DNA of 44,963 nucleotides from an uncultured Opitutaceae bacterium (lineage in GTDB: Bacteria > Verrucomicrobiota > Verrucomicrobiia > Opitutales > Opitutaceae), in assembly GCA_937902925.1 (NCBI GenBank), contig CALFNN010000025.1:1-44963 (forward strand), given 5' to 3'. Positions within the stretch are counted from its first letter, which is position 1, and each line of letters opens with the position of its first letter. The notes below the pieces were generated by a model, which ran no database searches, was not told the DNA's origin, and saw only the letters and a list, made by a program, of their open reading frames with translations. Both the position numbers and the translations under genes were made by a program. Below are positions 24,688-31,987 of this stretch, piece after piece.

Positions 24688-24756
24688 GCGATCTGTGTCC
24701 CGGGTCGGCCGAAATCAGCCTGCGGCAGCGGGAAAACCGCCGCCTCCGGTTACTTT

Positions 24757-24767
24757 GGTTAAGGATG
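24757..24767 (+). promoter_or_regulatory. GGTTAAGGATG box ahead of hydroxyacid dehydrogenase gene
   Basis: This 11-base string in the 267-base gap is identical to one at 20932-20942 beside the other lacI start. A second GGTTAA lies at 24935-24940, close to the dehydrogenase ATG. It could mark a common regulator or promoter element. Evidence is recurrence alone. Confidence 0.3.
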
Positions 24768-24954
24768 AAACCACCGACGCCGTCGCCATCGGTTTTCGCT
24801 CCGGCGTGAGTAACGCACGGGCACAAACCTACACCTGTCTCGCCCGTTCGCCCCGTTTCCATTTCTGCTCGTGCCGGACCTGCCACAACCTCGCCTGAAC
24901 CCTGCGTCGCCCTCGCGCCGGATCGTCCCATCGGGTTAATTCACGCCGCCCTCC

Positions 24955-25965
24955 ATGCCACGCCCCAACTCGCTGCTCGCCGTTCTCACCCGGGAGGAAA
25001 CCCGCGAGTTTCTGCCGGCGCCCCTGCTCGACCAGGTGCGCGCCCTCGCGCCCGAGTTCCGCCTCGTCGACCCGACCGGCCTCGACGAGCGTGGCTTCGC
25101 GCGCGAGCTGGCGGCGGTCAATCCGGAAACGCTGCTCGCGTGTTGGAAAACCCCGCTGCTCCCGACGGCGCTGCCGCCGCGCCTGCGTTATGTGTGCTAT
25201 ATCGCCGGGTCGCTCAAGCGGCTGATCACGCGCGCCCATCTCGAGCGGGGATTGCTCGTCACCAATTGGGGCGGCTCGATCAGCCGGACCGTCGCCGAGT
25301 GCGCGCTCTTCCACATCCTCGCGGGCCTGCGCAACACGTCGCATTGGGCCGTCGCCATGCACCAGCCCGGCGTCGCGGCGTGGAAAAACGGCGCCACTGA
25401 CGCGCGGTCGCTCTTCTGCCGCCGCGTCGGCATCCACGGCTTCGGCCCGGTCGCGCGCGAACTCGTGGCGTTGCTGCGCGCCTGGAGCTGCGCGATCACC
25501 GTGTTTGCGCCCGATGTCACCGCCGAGCTGGCGCACGCGTATGGCGTCGAGCGCGCCGGGACCCTCGACGCGGTGTTCGCGGAAAACGAGATCGTCGTGG
25601 AACTCGCCCCGCTGATTCCCGCGACCGCCGGCATCATCACCGAGCGCCTCCTCCGGCTCATCCGCCCCGGCGGCGTTTTCGTCAATGTCGGCCGCGGCGC
25701 GGTCGTCGACGAGGAGGCGCTGCTGCGCATCGCCCGGGAGGGCCGCATCGCCATCGGCCTCGATGTCTTCACGACCGAGCCGCTGCCGGCGGACAGTGGC
25801 TTCCGCGCCCTGCCGGGGGTCAGCCTGACACCCCACTCCGCCGGGCCGACGATCGACCGTTACCCGGACGCCGGCGCGTTCGCGTTGAAGAATCTCCGCG
25901 CCTACGCCGAGGACCGCCCGCTCGAGGCCGTCGTCACGCCCGAGATTTACGACCAGACATCCTGA
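24955..25965 (+). CDS. D-isomer-specific 2-hydroxyacid dehydrogenase
   Basis: Cytoplasmic NAD(P)-dependent oxidoreductase of 336 aa interconverting 2-keto acids and D-2-hydroxy acids. The dinucleotide-binding loop is GIHGFGPVARELVALL. The three catalytic residues are in their usual settings: Arg in VFVNVGRGAVVDEEALL, Glu in GLDVFTTEPLP, and His in SLTPHSAGPT. The N-terminal lid has 'LRYVCYIAGSLKRLI' and 'LLVTNWGGSISRTVAECALF', a form typical of the large group of uncharacterised dehydrogenases in sugar-degrading Verrucomicrobiota and Bacteroidota. Glyoxylate, hydroxypyruvate or 2-keto-sugar acids are candidate substrates. It may be under the LacI regulator upstream. Confidence 0.9.
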   Translation: MPRPNSLLAVLTREETREFLPAPLLDQVRALAPEFRLVDPTGLDERGFARELAAVNPETLLACWKTPLLPTALPPRLRYVCYIAGSLKRLITRAHLERGLLVTNWGGSISRTVAECALFHILAGLRNTSHWAVAMHQPGVAAWKNGATDARSLFCRRVGIHGFGPVARELVALLRAWSCAITVFAPDVTAELAHAYGVERAGTLDAVFAENEIVVELAPLIPATAGIITERLLRLIRPGGVFVNVGRGAVVDEEALLRIAREGRIAIGLDVFTTEPLPADSGFRALPGVSLTPHSAGPTIDRYPDAGAFALKNLRAYAEDRPLEAVVTPEIYDQTS

Positions 25966-26004
25966 CGGCTCGCGCGCGTCGCGAATCGCGGCGGCGCCCG
26001 TCCG

Positions 26005-27360
26005 CTATTGCGCCAGCGCCTCCGCCGGCCGCGCTTCATCCGCCACGCCATCGGCCGACCGCTCCAGCATCCGCGTGAGGTAGAGTTGTTCCGGGCCGAC
26101 CTGCGCCAGTTGCAGCGCGCGCCGGAAACTTCCCGCCGCGGCCTGGTGTTCCTTCAACCGCCAGTGCAGTTCGCCGACGACGGCGTGGAGCAGATAGTGC
26201 GATTTCAACCGGTCGAGCTGCGGAATCCCCGCAACCGCATCGAGCCCCGCCTGGGGTCCGCGCAGATGCGCCACGGCCACCGCGCGGTTCAACGCGACCA
26301 CCGGGGAAGGCTTGAGGCGGTTGAGTTCGTCGTAGTGGCGCAGGATCCGCGCCCAGTCGGTCGAGGCGTAGTCCGCCGCCGTGCAGTGAATCGCCGCGAT
26401 GCCCGCCTGGAGATGATACTCGCTCAGCTCGCCGCCCTGCGCCGCCTCGACCAGTTCGAGCAGCCCGCGCTCGATCAGCGCCTGATCCCACTTGGATCGG
26501 TCCTGATCGTCCAACCGCAGCAGATCGCCGTGTTCGTCCAGTCGCGACGGGAAGCGGGCCGCCGTCAAAAACATCAACGCGAGCAGCGCGTGGCTGCGCG
26601 GCGTCCGGCCCGTCGGATGCGCGACAAGCAGCGACATCAGCCGGACGGCCTCCTGGCACAAATCCTCGCGCAGCAGTCGGTCGCCGGCCGAGGCTTTGTA
26701 GCCTTCGTTGAAGAGCAGATACAGCGCCGCCAGCACGCCATCGAGCCGCGGGGCGAGGTCCTCGCCCTCCGGAAGGTCGAAGCCGATGCCGGCTTCCTGA
26801 ATGCGCTGCTTGGTGCGCGTGAGCTGCTTCGCGATCGCCGCCTCGCTCGTGAGAAACGCGCGCGCGATCTCGCCGGTGCTGAAGCCGCACAGCACCTTCA
26901 ACGCGAGCACCACCTGGGCGTCGGGCGCGATCGCGGGATGGCAGCACACGAACATCAAGCGCAGCGCATCGTCGCGGATCTCATGGTCGTTCGCGCCGAT
27001 TTCGGACGGCGCGGAATGCACCTGCTCGAAATGCGTCGCCACGGCGGTCTCCTTCGAACCGGACATCCGTTGGTGGCGCAGGGCGTCGCGCGCGAGGTTG
27101 ATCGCAACCCGCTGAATCCACGCCGAGGGGTTGGCGGGCACGCCGCCCATCGACCACGTCCGCAACGCCCGCAGCATCGCCTCCTGCGTCACATCCTCGG
27201 CGAGCGCGAGATGCTGCGGACCGAACAGCCGCACCAACAAGCCGTGCAACCGCCCGGTTTCGTGCCGGAAGAAATGCTCCACGAGCTGCGAGGTTTGCGC
27301 CGCCGCCGGTGCGGCAACCGTCTCGCCGCCGTCTGGCAAACTTGATCCCTTGTCGGACAT
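26005..27360 (-). CDS. ECF42-type RNA polymerase sigma factor with TPR-like C-terminal domain
   Basis: A 451-residue sigma-70 family protein. The N-terminal half has region 2 (FGPQHLALAEDVTQEAMLRA, 'PSAWIQRVAINLARDALRH') and region 4 (FSTGEIARAFLTSEAAIAKQ). The C-terminal half is a long helical extension (RLDGVLAALYLLFNEGYKAS; PSPVVALNRAVAVAHLRGP) of the DUF6596/TPR type, which defines the ECF42 group. These factors lack a classical anti-sigma factor and are encoded with a DGPF/YCII-family protein, which is the case here: its gene ends 7 bases upstream. The extension is needed for activity in studied members. Probable targets include its own operon and perhaps the divergent DoxX-like gene. 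No promoter consensus could be fixed by eye. Confidence 0.92.
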   Translation of the reverse strand: MSDKGSSLPDGGETVAAPAAAQTSQLVEHFFRHETGRLHGLLVRLFGPQHLALAEDVTQEAMLRALRTWSMGGVPANPSAWIQRVAINLARDALRHQRMSGSKETAVATHFEQVHSAPSEIGANDHEIRDDALRLMFVCCHPAIAPDAQVVLALKVLCGFSTGEIARAFLTSEAAIAKQLTRTKQRIQEAGIGFDLPEGEDLAPRLDGVLAALYLLFNEGYKASAGDRLLREDLCQEAVRLMSLLVAHPTGRTPRSHALLALMFLTAARFPSRLDEHGDLLRLDDQDRSKWDQALIERGLLELVEAAQGGELSEYHLQAGIAAIHCTAADYASTDWARILRHYDELNRLKPSPVVALNRAVAVAHLRGPQAGLDAVAGIPQLDRLKSHYLLHAVVGELHWRLKEHQAAAGSFRRALQLAQVGPEQLYLTRMLERSADGVADEARPAEALAQ

Positions 27361-27367
27361 CGGGCGC

Positions 27368-27793
27368 TCAGACTGCCGATAAAACCCGCTCGCCTGCCTT
27401 CGACTTGTTCACGCCGAGATGGCAGTTGTCCGTCATCTGGCGCACCTCGATGATCAGACCGTAAGGCAAACCGGGATGGCGCCGCGCGATTTCCGTGGCC
27501 TCGTCGAGCCCGCTTACCAGCAGCTTGACGTAGCCGCCGATCGCCTCCTTGGCCTCGGCGAACGGTCCGTCGACCACGCGTCCTCCGCCCGCACCGGACA
27601 CGACGCGCGTGTGCAGCTCGAGCGGCTGGCCCTCGACGGCTTTGCCCTCGGCGGCCAGCCCGTCATACCAGGCGTTCCAGCGGGTCACGAGCTGCTGGCG
27701 CTGTTCCGGCGAAAGGTGCGCGTGCGTTTCCGGGCCGGAATTTCGGAAGAACAACAGAAAAGGAACGGTCGGGGACGTGGGATTTGTTTCCAT
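27368..27793 (-). CDS. DGPF/YCII-related protein, partner of the ECF42 sigma factor
   Basis: Small cytoplasmic protein of 141 aa from the ATG at 27793, which has GAGG 7 bases ahead; an upstream start at 27832 is less likely. It shows the family pattern: FLLFFRNSGPETHAHLSPEQ, 'WYDGLAAEGKAVEGQPLE' and the hallmark VVDGPFAEAKEAIGGYVKL, then 'EIARRHPGLPYGLIIEVRQM'. YCII-like domains form ferredoxin-like dimers. Proteins of this group are the constant neighbours of ECF42 sigma factors, although their molecular role is unclear. It is first in a two-gene unit with the sigma gene. Confidence 0.92.
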   Translation of the reverse strand: METNPTSPTVPFLLFFRNSGPETHAHLSPEQRQQLVTRWNAWYDGLAAEGKAVEGQPLELHTRVVSGAGGGRVVDGPFAEAKEAIGGYVKLLVSGLDEATEIARRHPGLPYGLIIEVRQMTDNCHLGVNKSKAGERVLSAV

Positions 27794-28177
27794 GGTAAAC
27801 CTCGCTGTTTTCGGGTGGGAGTGGGCGGTCACTGACTACTACGAACGACGACCGGCCAAAAGGACATAGTAGCCGGATCCGTGGCAAATTTTCCCAGGCG
27901 CCCGGCGCACACCAAAAACACCCGTGTCCAAATCGCGCCGGCTCGTTCGTTGAGTCAGGGAACAGGCAATTCCAGTCCCTGGAAAAACTCAAATTCGAGG
28001 ATCAAGACCATGAATGCAAAAATCACCCCGACCACGCGGTTCGTCCCGCAGTCCTCGCCATTCCCGCCTGGCGAACGCACGACCTTTGACGCCGGCCGCA
28101 ACTCACTACAAATTGGCGCAAGCAGCCTCTTCGATCGACTCGCCGCCAGCTCCGCCCCCGGTCGCCAGGAATTTCCC
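27794..28177. other. 384-base divergent non-coding gap between DGPF gene and DoxX-like gene
   Basis: It should hold the promoters of both units. Visible structures are a 6-bp inverted repeat TTCCAG-TCC-CTGGAA at 27970-27984 and a CTACTA/TAGTAG pair enclosing the segment near 27837-27871. An ATG at 28010 is in frame with the DoxX-like gene but would add 56 low-complexity residues without homology-like features. I therefore treat 28010-28177 as leader. I see no tRNA or known riboswitch. Confidence 0.45.
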
Positions 28178-28633
28178 ATGACAACCCAAATCACCACCCC
28201 CACGGACGAGTCGGCTCCCCGCCCGACCAAATCCTTCACCCGCTTCTTCCCCGCCATCGCGCGTTACGTGATGGGCGTGCCGTTGCTCGTCTTCGGCCTC
28301 AACGGCTTCCTCAACTTCATCCCGCCGCCGCCGACTCCGCTGCCCGCCGGCGCCGCCGCGTTTGCCGGCGCCCTCATGGCGAGTGGCTACATGATGCAGC
28401 TCATCGGGGCGACCCAGCTCATCGTCGGCGTATTGCTCGTCGTGAACCGCTTCGTGCCGCTGGCCCTGGTGCTGTTCGCACCGTTCATGGTCAACAGCGT
28501 CGCGTTTCATTCGGTGCTCGAGCATTCGGGTTTTCCGATGGCCGTCGTCTTCCTCGCGCTGGAACTCTACCTCGCGTGGAAGTATCGCGCCGCCTACCGC
28601 CCGATGCTCGCCGCCCGCGCGATCCCGGCGTGA
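28178..28633 (+). CDS. DoxX-like small integral membrane protein
   Basis: A 151-residue protein with four hydrophobic segments (about 27-47, 60-83, 87-107 and 113-135) from an ATG at 28178, preceded by AGGA 9 bases ahead. The text ARYVMGVPLLVFGLNGFLNF and 'ATQLIVGVLLVVNRFVPLAL' is typical of the DoxX/DUF6041-like family of inner-membrane proteins. Some DoxX members are tied to thiosulfate or redox stress, but most have no assigned job. It is divergent from the ECF42 unit and 41 bases upstream of a DUF1428 gene, a grouping often seen around ECF42/DGPF modules, so it may be in that regulon. Confidence 0.85.
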   Translation: MTTQITTPTDESAPRPTKSFTRFFPAIARYVMGVPLLVFGLNGFLNFIPPPPTPLPAGAAAFAGALMASGYMMQLIGATQLIVGVLLVVNRFVPLALVLFAPFMVNSVAFHSVLEHSGFPMAVVFLALELYLAWKYRAAYRPMLAARAIPA

Positions 28634-28674
28634 ATCCAACCGCATCGTCCGCACAGCATCCATGGAGTTTGCCG

Positions 28675-29034
28675 ATGTCACACTATGTCGATGGTTACGT
28701 GCTGCCCGTGCCGCGGAAAAAACTGGCCGCCTGCCGCCGTCTTGCCCGGCTCGGCGCGAAGCTCTGGCGCGAACACGGCGCCCTCGAGTTTCGGGAGTGC
28801 GCGGGCGACAATCTGGCCGTGACCATGGGCCGGCCGTTCCCGCGCCAGTTGAAAACCAAGCCCGGCGAAACCGTCGTGTTTTCCTGGATCGTGTTTAAAT
28901 CGCGCGCGCATCGCGATCGCGTCAACGCGAGGGTCATGCGCGATCCGCGCCTCGCCCAATCGATGAAAGGGCCGATGCCTTTCGACGCGAAACGCATGCT
29001 CTACGGCGGGTTCAAGGTCATCGTCGCGGCCTGA
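28675..29034 (+). CDS. DUF1428 family protein
   Basis: A 119-residue cytoplasmic protein of the DUF1428 (YbaA-like) family, recognised by MSHYVDGYVLPVPRKKLAAC, 'LWREHGALEFRECAGD', 'ETVVFSWIVFKSRAHRDRVN' and the ending FDAKRMLYGGFKVIV. Its ATG at 28675 has GGAG about 8 bases ahead. The fold is a dimeric ferredoxin-like barrel related to the Dabb/YCII group; the reaction is unknown. It follows the DoxX-like gene by 41 bases and is probably co-transcribed with it. Confidence 0.92.
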   Translation: MSHYVDGYVLPVPRKKLAACRRLARLGAKLWREHGALEFRECAGDNLAVTMGRPFPRQLKTKPGETVVFSWIVFKSRAHRDRVNARVMRDPRLAQSMKGPMPFDAKRMLYGGFKVIVAA

Positions 29035-29166
29035 CGCCTCGCCACATCCGAAGCCGGCAGCCAACGCGAGCCGGCGTCCGACGACGCGACCGTGGCGCGG
29101 ACGGATTCCACGGACCGGAATCTCGCGTTGCGAGGTCGCGCCGCGTGCGTTAGTTCATGACCGCCC

Positions 29167-30966
29167 ATGAATGTCCCCACGCCGTTCCGATTGCGCTTTG
29201 GTTTGGGTGCGCTCTGCGTCGTCGCCGTCCTGCTGGGCGCCGTGACGGGCCTCGGCGCCATCCTGTTCCGGATGTTGATCGGCTTCATCCACAATGTCCT
29301 TTTCCTCGGCCGGTTCGTCGCCTCCTACGACGCCAACCTCCACACGCCGGCAAGTCCATGGGGAATCTTCGTCATCCTCGTGCCGGTGATCGGCGCGATG
29401 GGCGTCGTGTTTCTCGTGACGAAATTCGCCCCCGAGGCGCGCGGCCACGGCGTGCCGGAGGTGATGGATGCGATCTTCTACAAGGATGGGAAAATCCGCC
29501 CGGTCGTGGCGCTGGTGAAGTCGCTGGCGTCGGCCCTCGCCATCGGTTCCGGCGCCGCGGTCGGTCGCGAGGGTCCCATCATCCAGATCGGCTCGTCGCT
29601 CGGCTCGACCGTCGGCCAGGTTCTGCCCATGGAAGCCTGGCAACGAATCACGCTCGTCGCGGCGGGCGCCGGTGCGGGCATCGCGGCCACGTTCAACACG
29701 CCGATCGGCGGCGTGATGTTTGCGGTCGAGCTGATGATGCCCGAGGTCAGCGTGCGCACCTTCCTGCCCGTCGCCCTTGCCACCGGCACCGCCACGTTCG
29801 TCGGCCGCCTGTTCCTCGGCCTGCGGCCCGCGTTCGAGGTGCCGTCGCCCTTCCTCGTCGACCATCCGTCCTCGGTCCCGCTGCTTCTTCTTTATGCCGC
29901 GCTCGGTGCGGTGATCGGCGTCGCCGCCACCGTGTTCATCCGCGGCCTGCATCGCACCGAGACGCAGTTCGAGCACATCAAGAATCCCTACCTGCGCCAC
30001 GCCATCGGGATGACGGTCGTCGGCGTCATGCTCTACGTTTTCTTCCTGACCACCGGCCACTATCACATCGAAGGCGTCGGTTATGCGACGATCCAGGATG
30101 TGCTGCTGGGGTCGCTCGCCGTGGCGCCGCTCCTGGCCGTGCTGTTCGCCGGCAAGCTGCTCGCCACCATCCTCAGCCTCGGCTCGGGCTCGTCGGGCGG
30201 CATCTTCTCGCCGTCGTTGTTCATGGGCGCGACGCTCGGCGGTGCGTTTGGCGCCGTCGGCCATCATTTCCTTCCCGGCCTCAACATCAGCGTCGCGACC
30301 TTTGCCATGATCGGCATGGCCGCAATGGTGGGTGGCGGCACCGGCGCGGCGATGACGGCCGTGACGATGATCTTCGAGATGACCCGCGACTACGACATCG
30401 TCACGCCGATGATTGTCGCCGTGGCGATCGCGATCGGCGTCCGCCGGGTGCTCTCGAAGGAAAACATCTACACGATCAAGCTGGTCGCCCGCCGTCATTT
30501 CATCCCGAAGGCGCTTCACGCAAACATGTTTCTCGTCCGGCCGGCCGCCGACGTGATGGATCGCGACATCCACATTCTGCCCGCGACGATGCGGTTCGAC
30601 GATTTCCTCAAGCAGCCGGAACACGACGGCAAGTTCCGACACGTCGTCGTGACCGACGGCGATCGCATCGCGGGTGTGCTGCGCGTCAACACCGCGCTGC
30701 GCCGCGGGCTCATTGGCGCCGACACGGGCGTCACGCTCGGGGATGTGGCGGCAAAGACCTTCACGATCGCGCATGAGGAGGACATCATGTTCAACGTCAT
30801 CGGCCGCCTGTCGCGACGCCAGGGAGTGATGGTGGTCGTGGTGAAGTCGCACCGGCTCGTCCCGCGCATCAGCGAGATCTCCGGCGTCATCGCCAAGGAG
30901 CACATCGCCGATTCGGTGGCCGAAAGCCTGCGCCCCTACGCCGAGGCCGACCTCACCGCCTCGTGA
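29167..30966 (+). CDS. CLC-family chloride channel/transporter with C-terminal CBS-like domain
   Basis: Inner-membrane CLC protein of 599 aa. The first ~435 residues hold the membrane domain; the rest looks like a cytoplasmic CBS pair (VMDRDIHILPATMRFDDFLK, 'FRHVVVTDGDRIAGVLRV'). The anion-path motifs are GHGVP at 93-97 (usually GSGIP), GREGP at 133-137 with gating Glu E135, and GGIFSP in the third. The position equal to the internal proton glutamate of E. coli ClcA (E203, in FIIEEM) is Leu189 here (FAVELM, E188 kept). CLC proteins that lack this Glu are often channels or fluoride/uncoupled forms, so proton exchange is doubtful. Role: chloride or fluoride movement, perhaps acid resistance. 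It appears to be a single-gene unit. Confidence 0.92.
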   Translation: MNVPTPFRLRFGLGALCVVAVLLGAVTGLGAILFRMLIGFIHNVLFLGRFVASYDANLHTPASPWGIFVILVPVIGAMGVVFLVTKFAPEARGHGVPEVMDAIFYKDGKIRPVVALVKSLASALAIGSGAAVGREGPIIQIGSSLGSTVGQVLPMEAWQRITLVAAGAGAGIAATFNTPIGGVMFAVELMMPEVSVRTFLPVALATGTATFVGRLFLGLRPAFEVPSPFLVDHPSSVPLLLLYAALGAVIGVAATVFIRGLHRTETQFEHIKNPYLRHAIGMTVVGVMLYVFFLTTGHYHIEGVGYATIQDVLLGSLAVAPLLAVLFAGKLLATILSLGSGSSGGIFSPSLFMGATLGGAFGAVGHHFLPGLNISVATFAMIGMAAMVGGGTGAAMTAVTMIFEMTRDYDIVTPMIVAVAIAIGVRRVLSKENIYTIKLVARRHFIPKALHANMFLVRPAADVMDRDIHILPATMRFDDFLKQPEHDGKFRHVVVTDGDRIAGVLRVNTALRRGLIGADTGVTLGDVAAKTFTIAHEEDIMFNVIGRLSRRQGVMVVVVKSHRLVPRISEISGVIAKEHIADSVAESLRPYAEADLTAS

Positions 30967-31014
30967 GGGACCGCCGCGCGTTGCGACCGGCCGACGGCCT
31001 CGGCGCGGGGCGCG

Positions 31015-31881
31015 TCATTTTAATTTCTTCAACGCATCGGCCGCCGGCGCAAATTTTGGGTCGATCTTCAACGCGGCTTCGTAAGCCGTGCGGGCGGCGG
31101 CGGTGTCGTTTTTCTTTTCGAGAATATTGCCGATGCGCCACTGCGCGGCAGCGTGGCCCGGTGTGCCGGGCGCGTCCGGCGGCGCGAGCGCGAGGCAGCG
31201 GCGGAGCGCTCCGAGACCGCGATCGAGGGACTGGCCGCTCACGGCGGCGAGTTTGCCGAGCTGGTAGAGCGCCGTGTAGTCGTCGGGCGACGCTTTCAAG
31301 GCCTCCTCATACTCGGTGAACGCGGCGTCGACTTTTTTGTCGGCGGCGTAGACCGCGGCGTAGGCGAGATGACCGCGCCCGGCGTCGAGCCTCCGGATTG
31401 CGGCCGCCTGCTCATAGGCCTTGTCGATCCCGCCGCCCATCACGCTGGGCGCCATCTGATAAAAACCCATGAGGCTGCCGCGGGCGTCGAGATTCGCCGG
31501 GTCGAGTTCGACGGCTTTTTCATAGGCGTTGCGGCACTTTCTTGCGAAATTCATCTTCGACAGCATGCCGGCATTCTGCGCGGCGAAGCCGTAGGTATCG
31601 CCGAGTTGAAGCTGGTATGCGCTGTTCGCCGGCGCCAGTTCCACCGCCTTCTCGCAGGCCTTGACGGCGGCATCCGCATCGCCTTTTGCCACCTCGACTT
31701 TGCCCAACAAGGCGTAGACCGCCGCGTCCGCTCGGTTCGCCGCGACCAGCGCGTTCGCCGCGGCCGCGGCCTCGACGAACTTGTGGTCGCGGAGCAGGCC
31801 GCGGACATTCTCGATCTTGTCCGTCGGGACCGCCGCGAAACCGAAGGCCGTCGTGAGCAGGAGCGGAAGAAGCAGGCGCAT
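31015..31881 (-). CDS. Secreted tetratricopeptide-repeat protein
   Basis: A 288-residue exported protein with a signal peptide (MRLLLPLLLTTAFGFAA). At least four TPR-like units follow: 'AVYALLGKVEVAKGDADAAV', 'SRNAYEKAVELDPANLDARG'-style text near 115-135, 'AFTEYEEALKASPDDYTALY', and 'TAARTAYEAALKIDPKFAPA' at the end. Such proteins scaffold periplasmic or envelope complexes; no partner can be named from context. It sits 48 bases downstream of the convergent CLC gene and 106 bases past the end of the ADOP permease. A hairpin with a bulged 11-bp GC stem lies between this gene and the permease (31913-31951), possibly a terminator though without a T-run. Confidence 0.85.
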   Translation of the reverse strand: MRLLLPLLLTTAFGFAAVPTDKIENVRGLLRDHKFVEAAAAANALVAANRADAAVYALLGKVEVAKGDADAAVKACEKAVELAPANSAYQLQLGDTYGFAAQNAGMLSKMNFARKCRNAYEKAVELDPANLDARGSLMGFYQMAPSVMGGGIDKAYEQAAAIRRLDAGRGHLAYAAVYAADKKVDAAFTEYEEALKASPDDYTALYQLGKLAAVSGQSLDRGLGALRRCLALAPPDAPGTPGHAAAQWRIGNILEKKNDTAAARTAYEAALKIDPKFAPAADALKKLK

Positions 31882-31987
31882 GGTTGGACGATATCGAGCG
31901 TGATGAGAATCCCGCGTGCAGCCGGAGACACTCGGTTCCCGCGGCTGCGCGGATGAGACGATCCGAGGCCGCTTTAGTGCGGAGGAA

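Noticed and set aside
24620-24931. Minus-strand open frame (103 codons) over the end of the second lacI gene and the following gap
   Set aside because: Composition is low-complexity R/G/A-rich and it overlaps a supported gene in antisense; I see nothing protein-like in the gap itself.
28010-28177. Possible earlier start (ATG at 28010) for the DoxX-like gene
   Set aside because: It adds 56 residues that do not look like a signal or membrane segment, while the ATG at 28178 has a Shine-Dalgarno-like AGGA and a normal family N-terminus.
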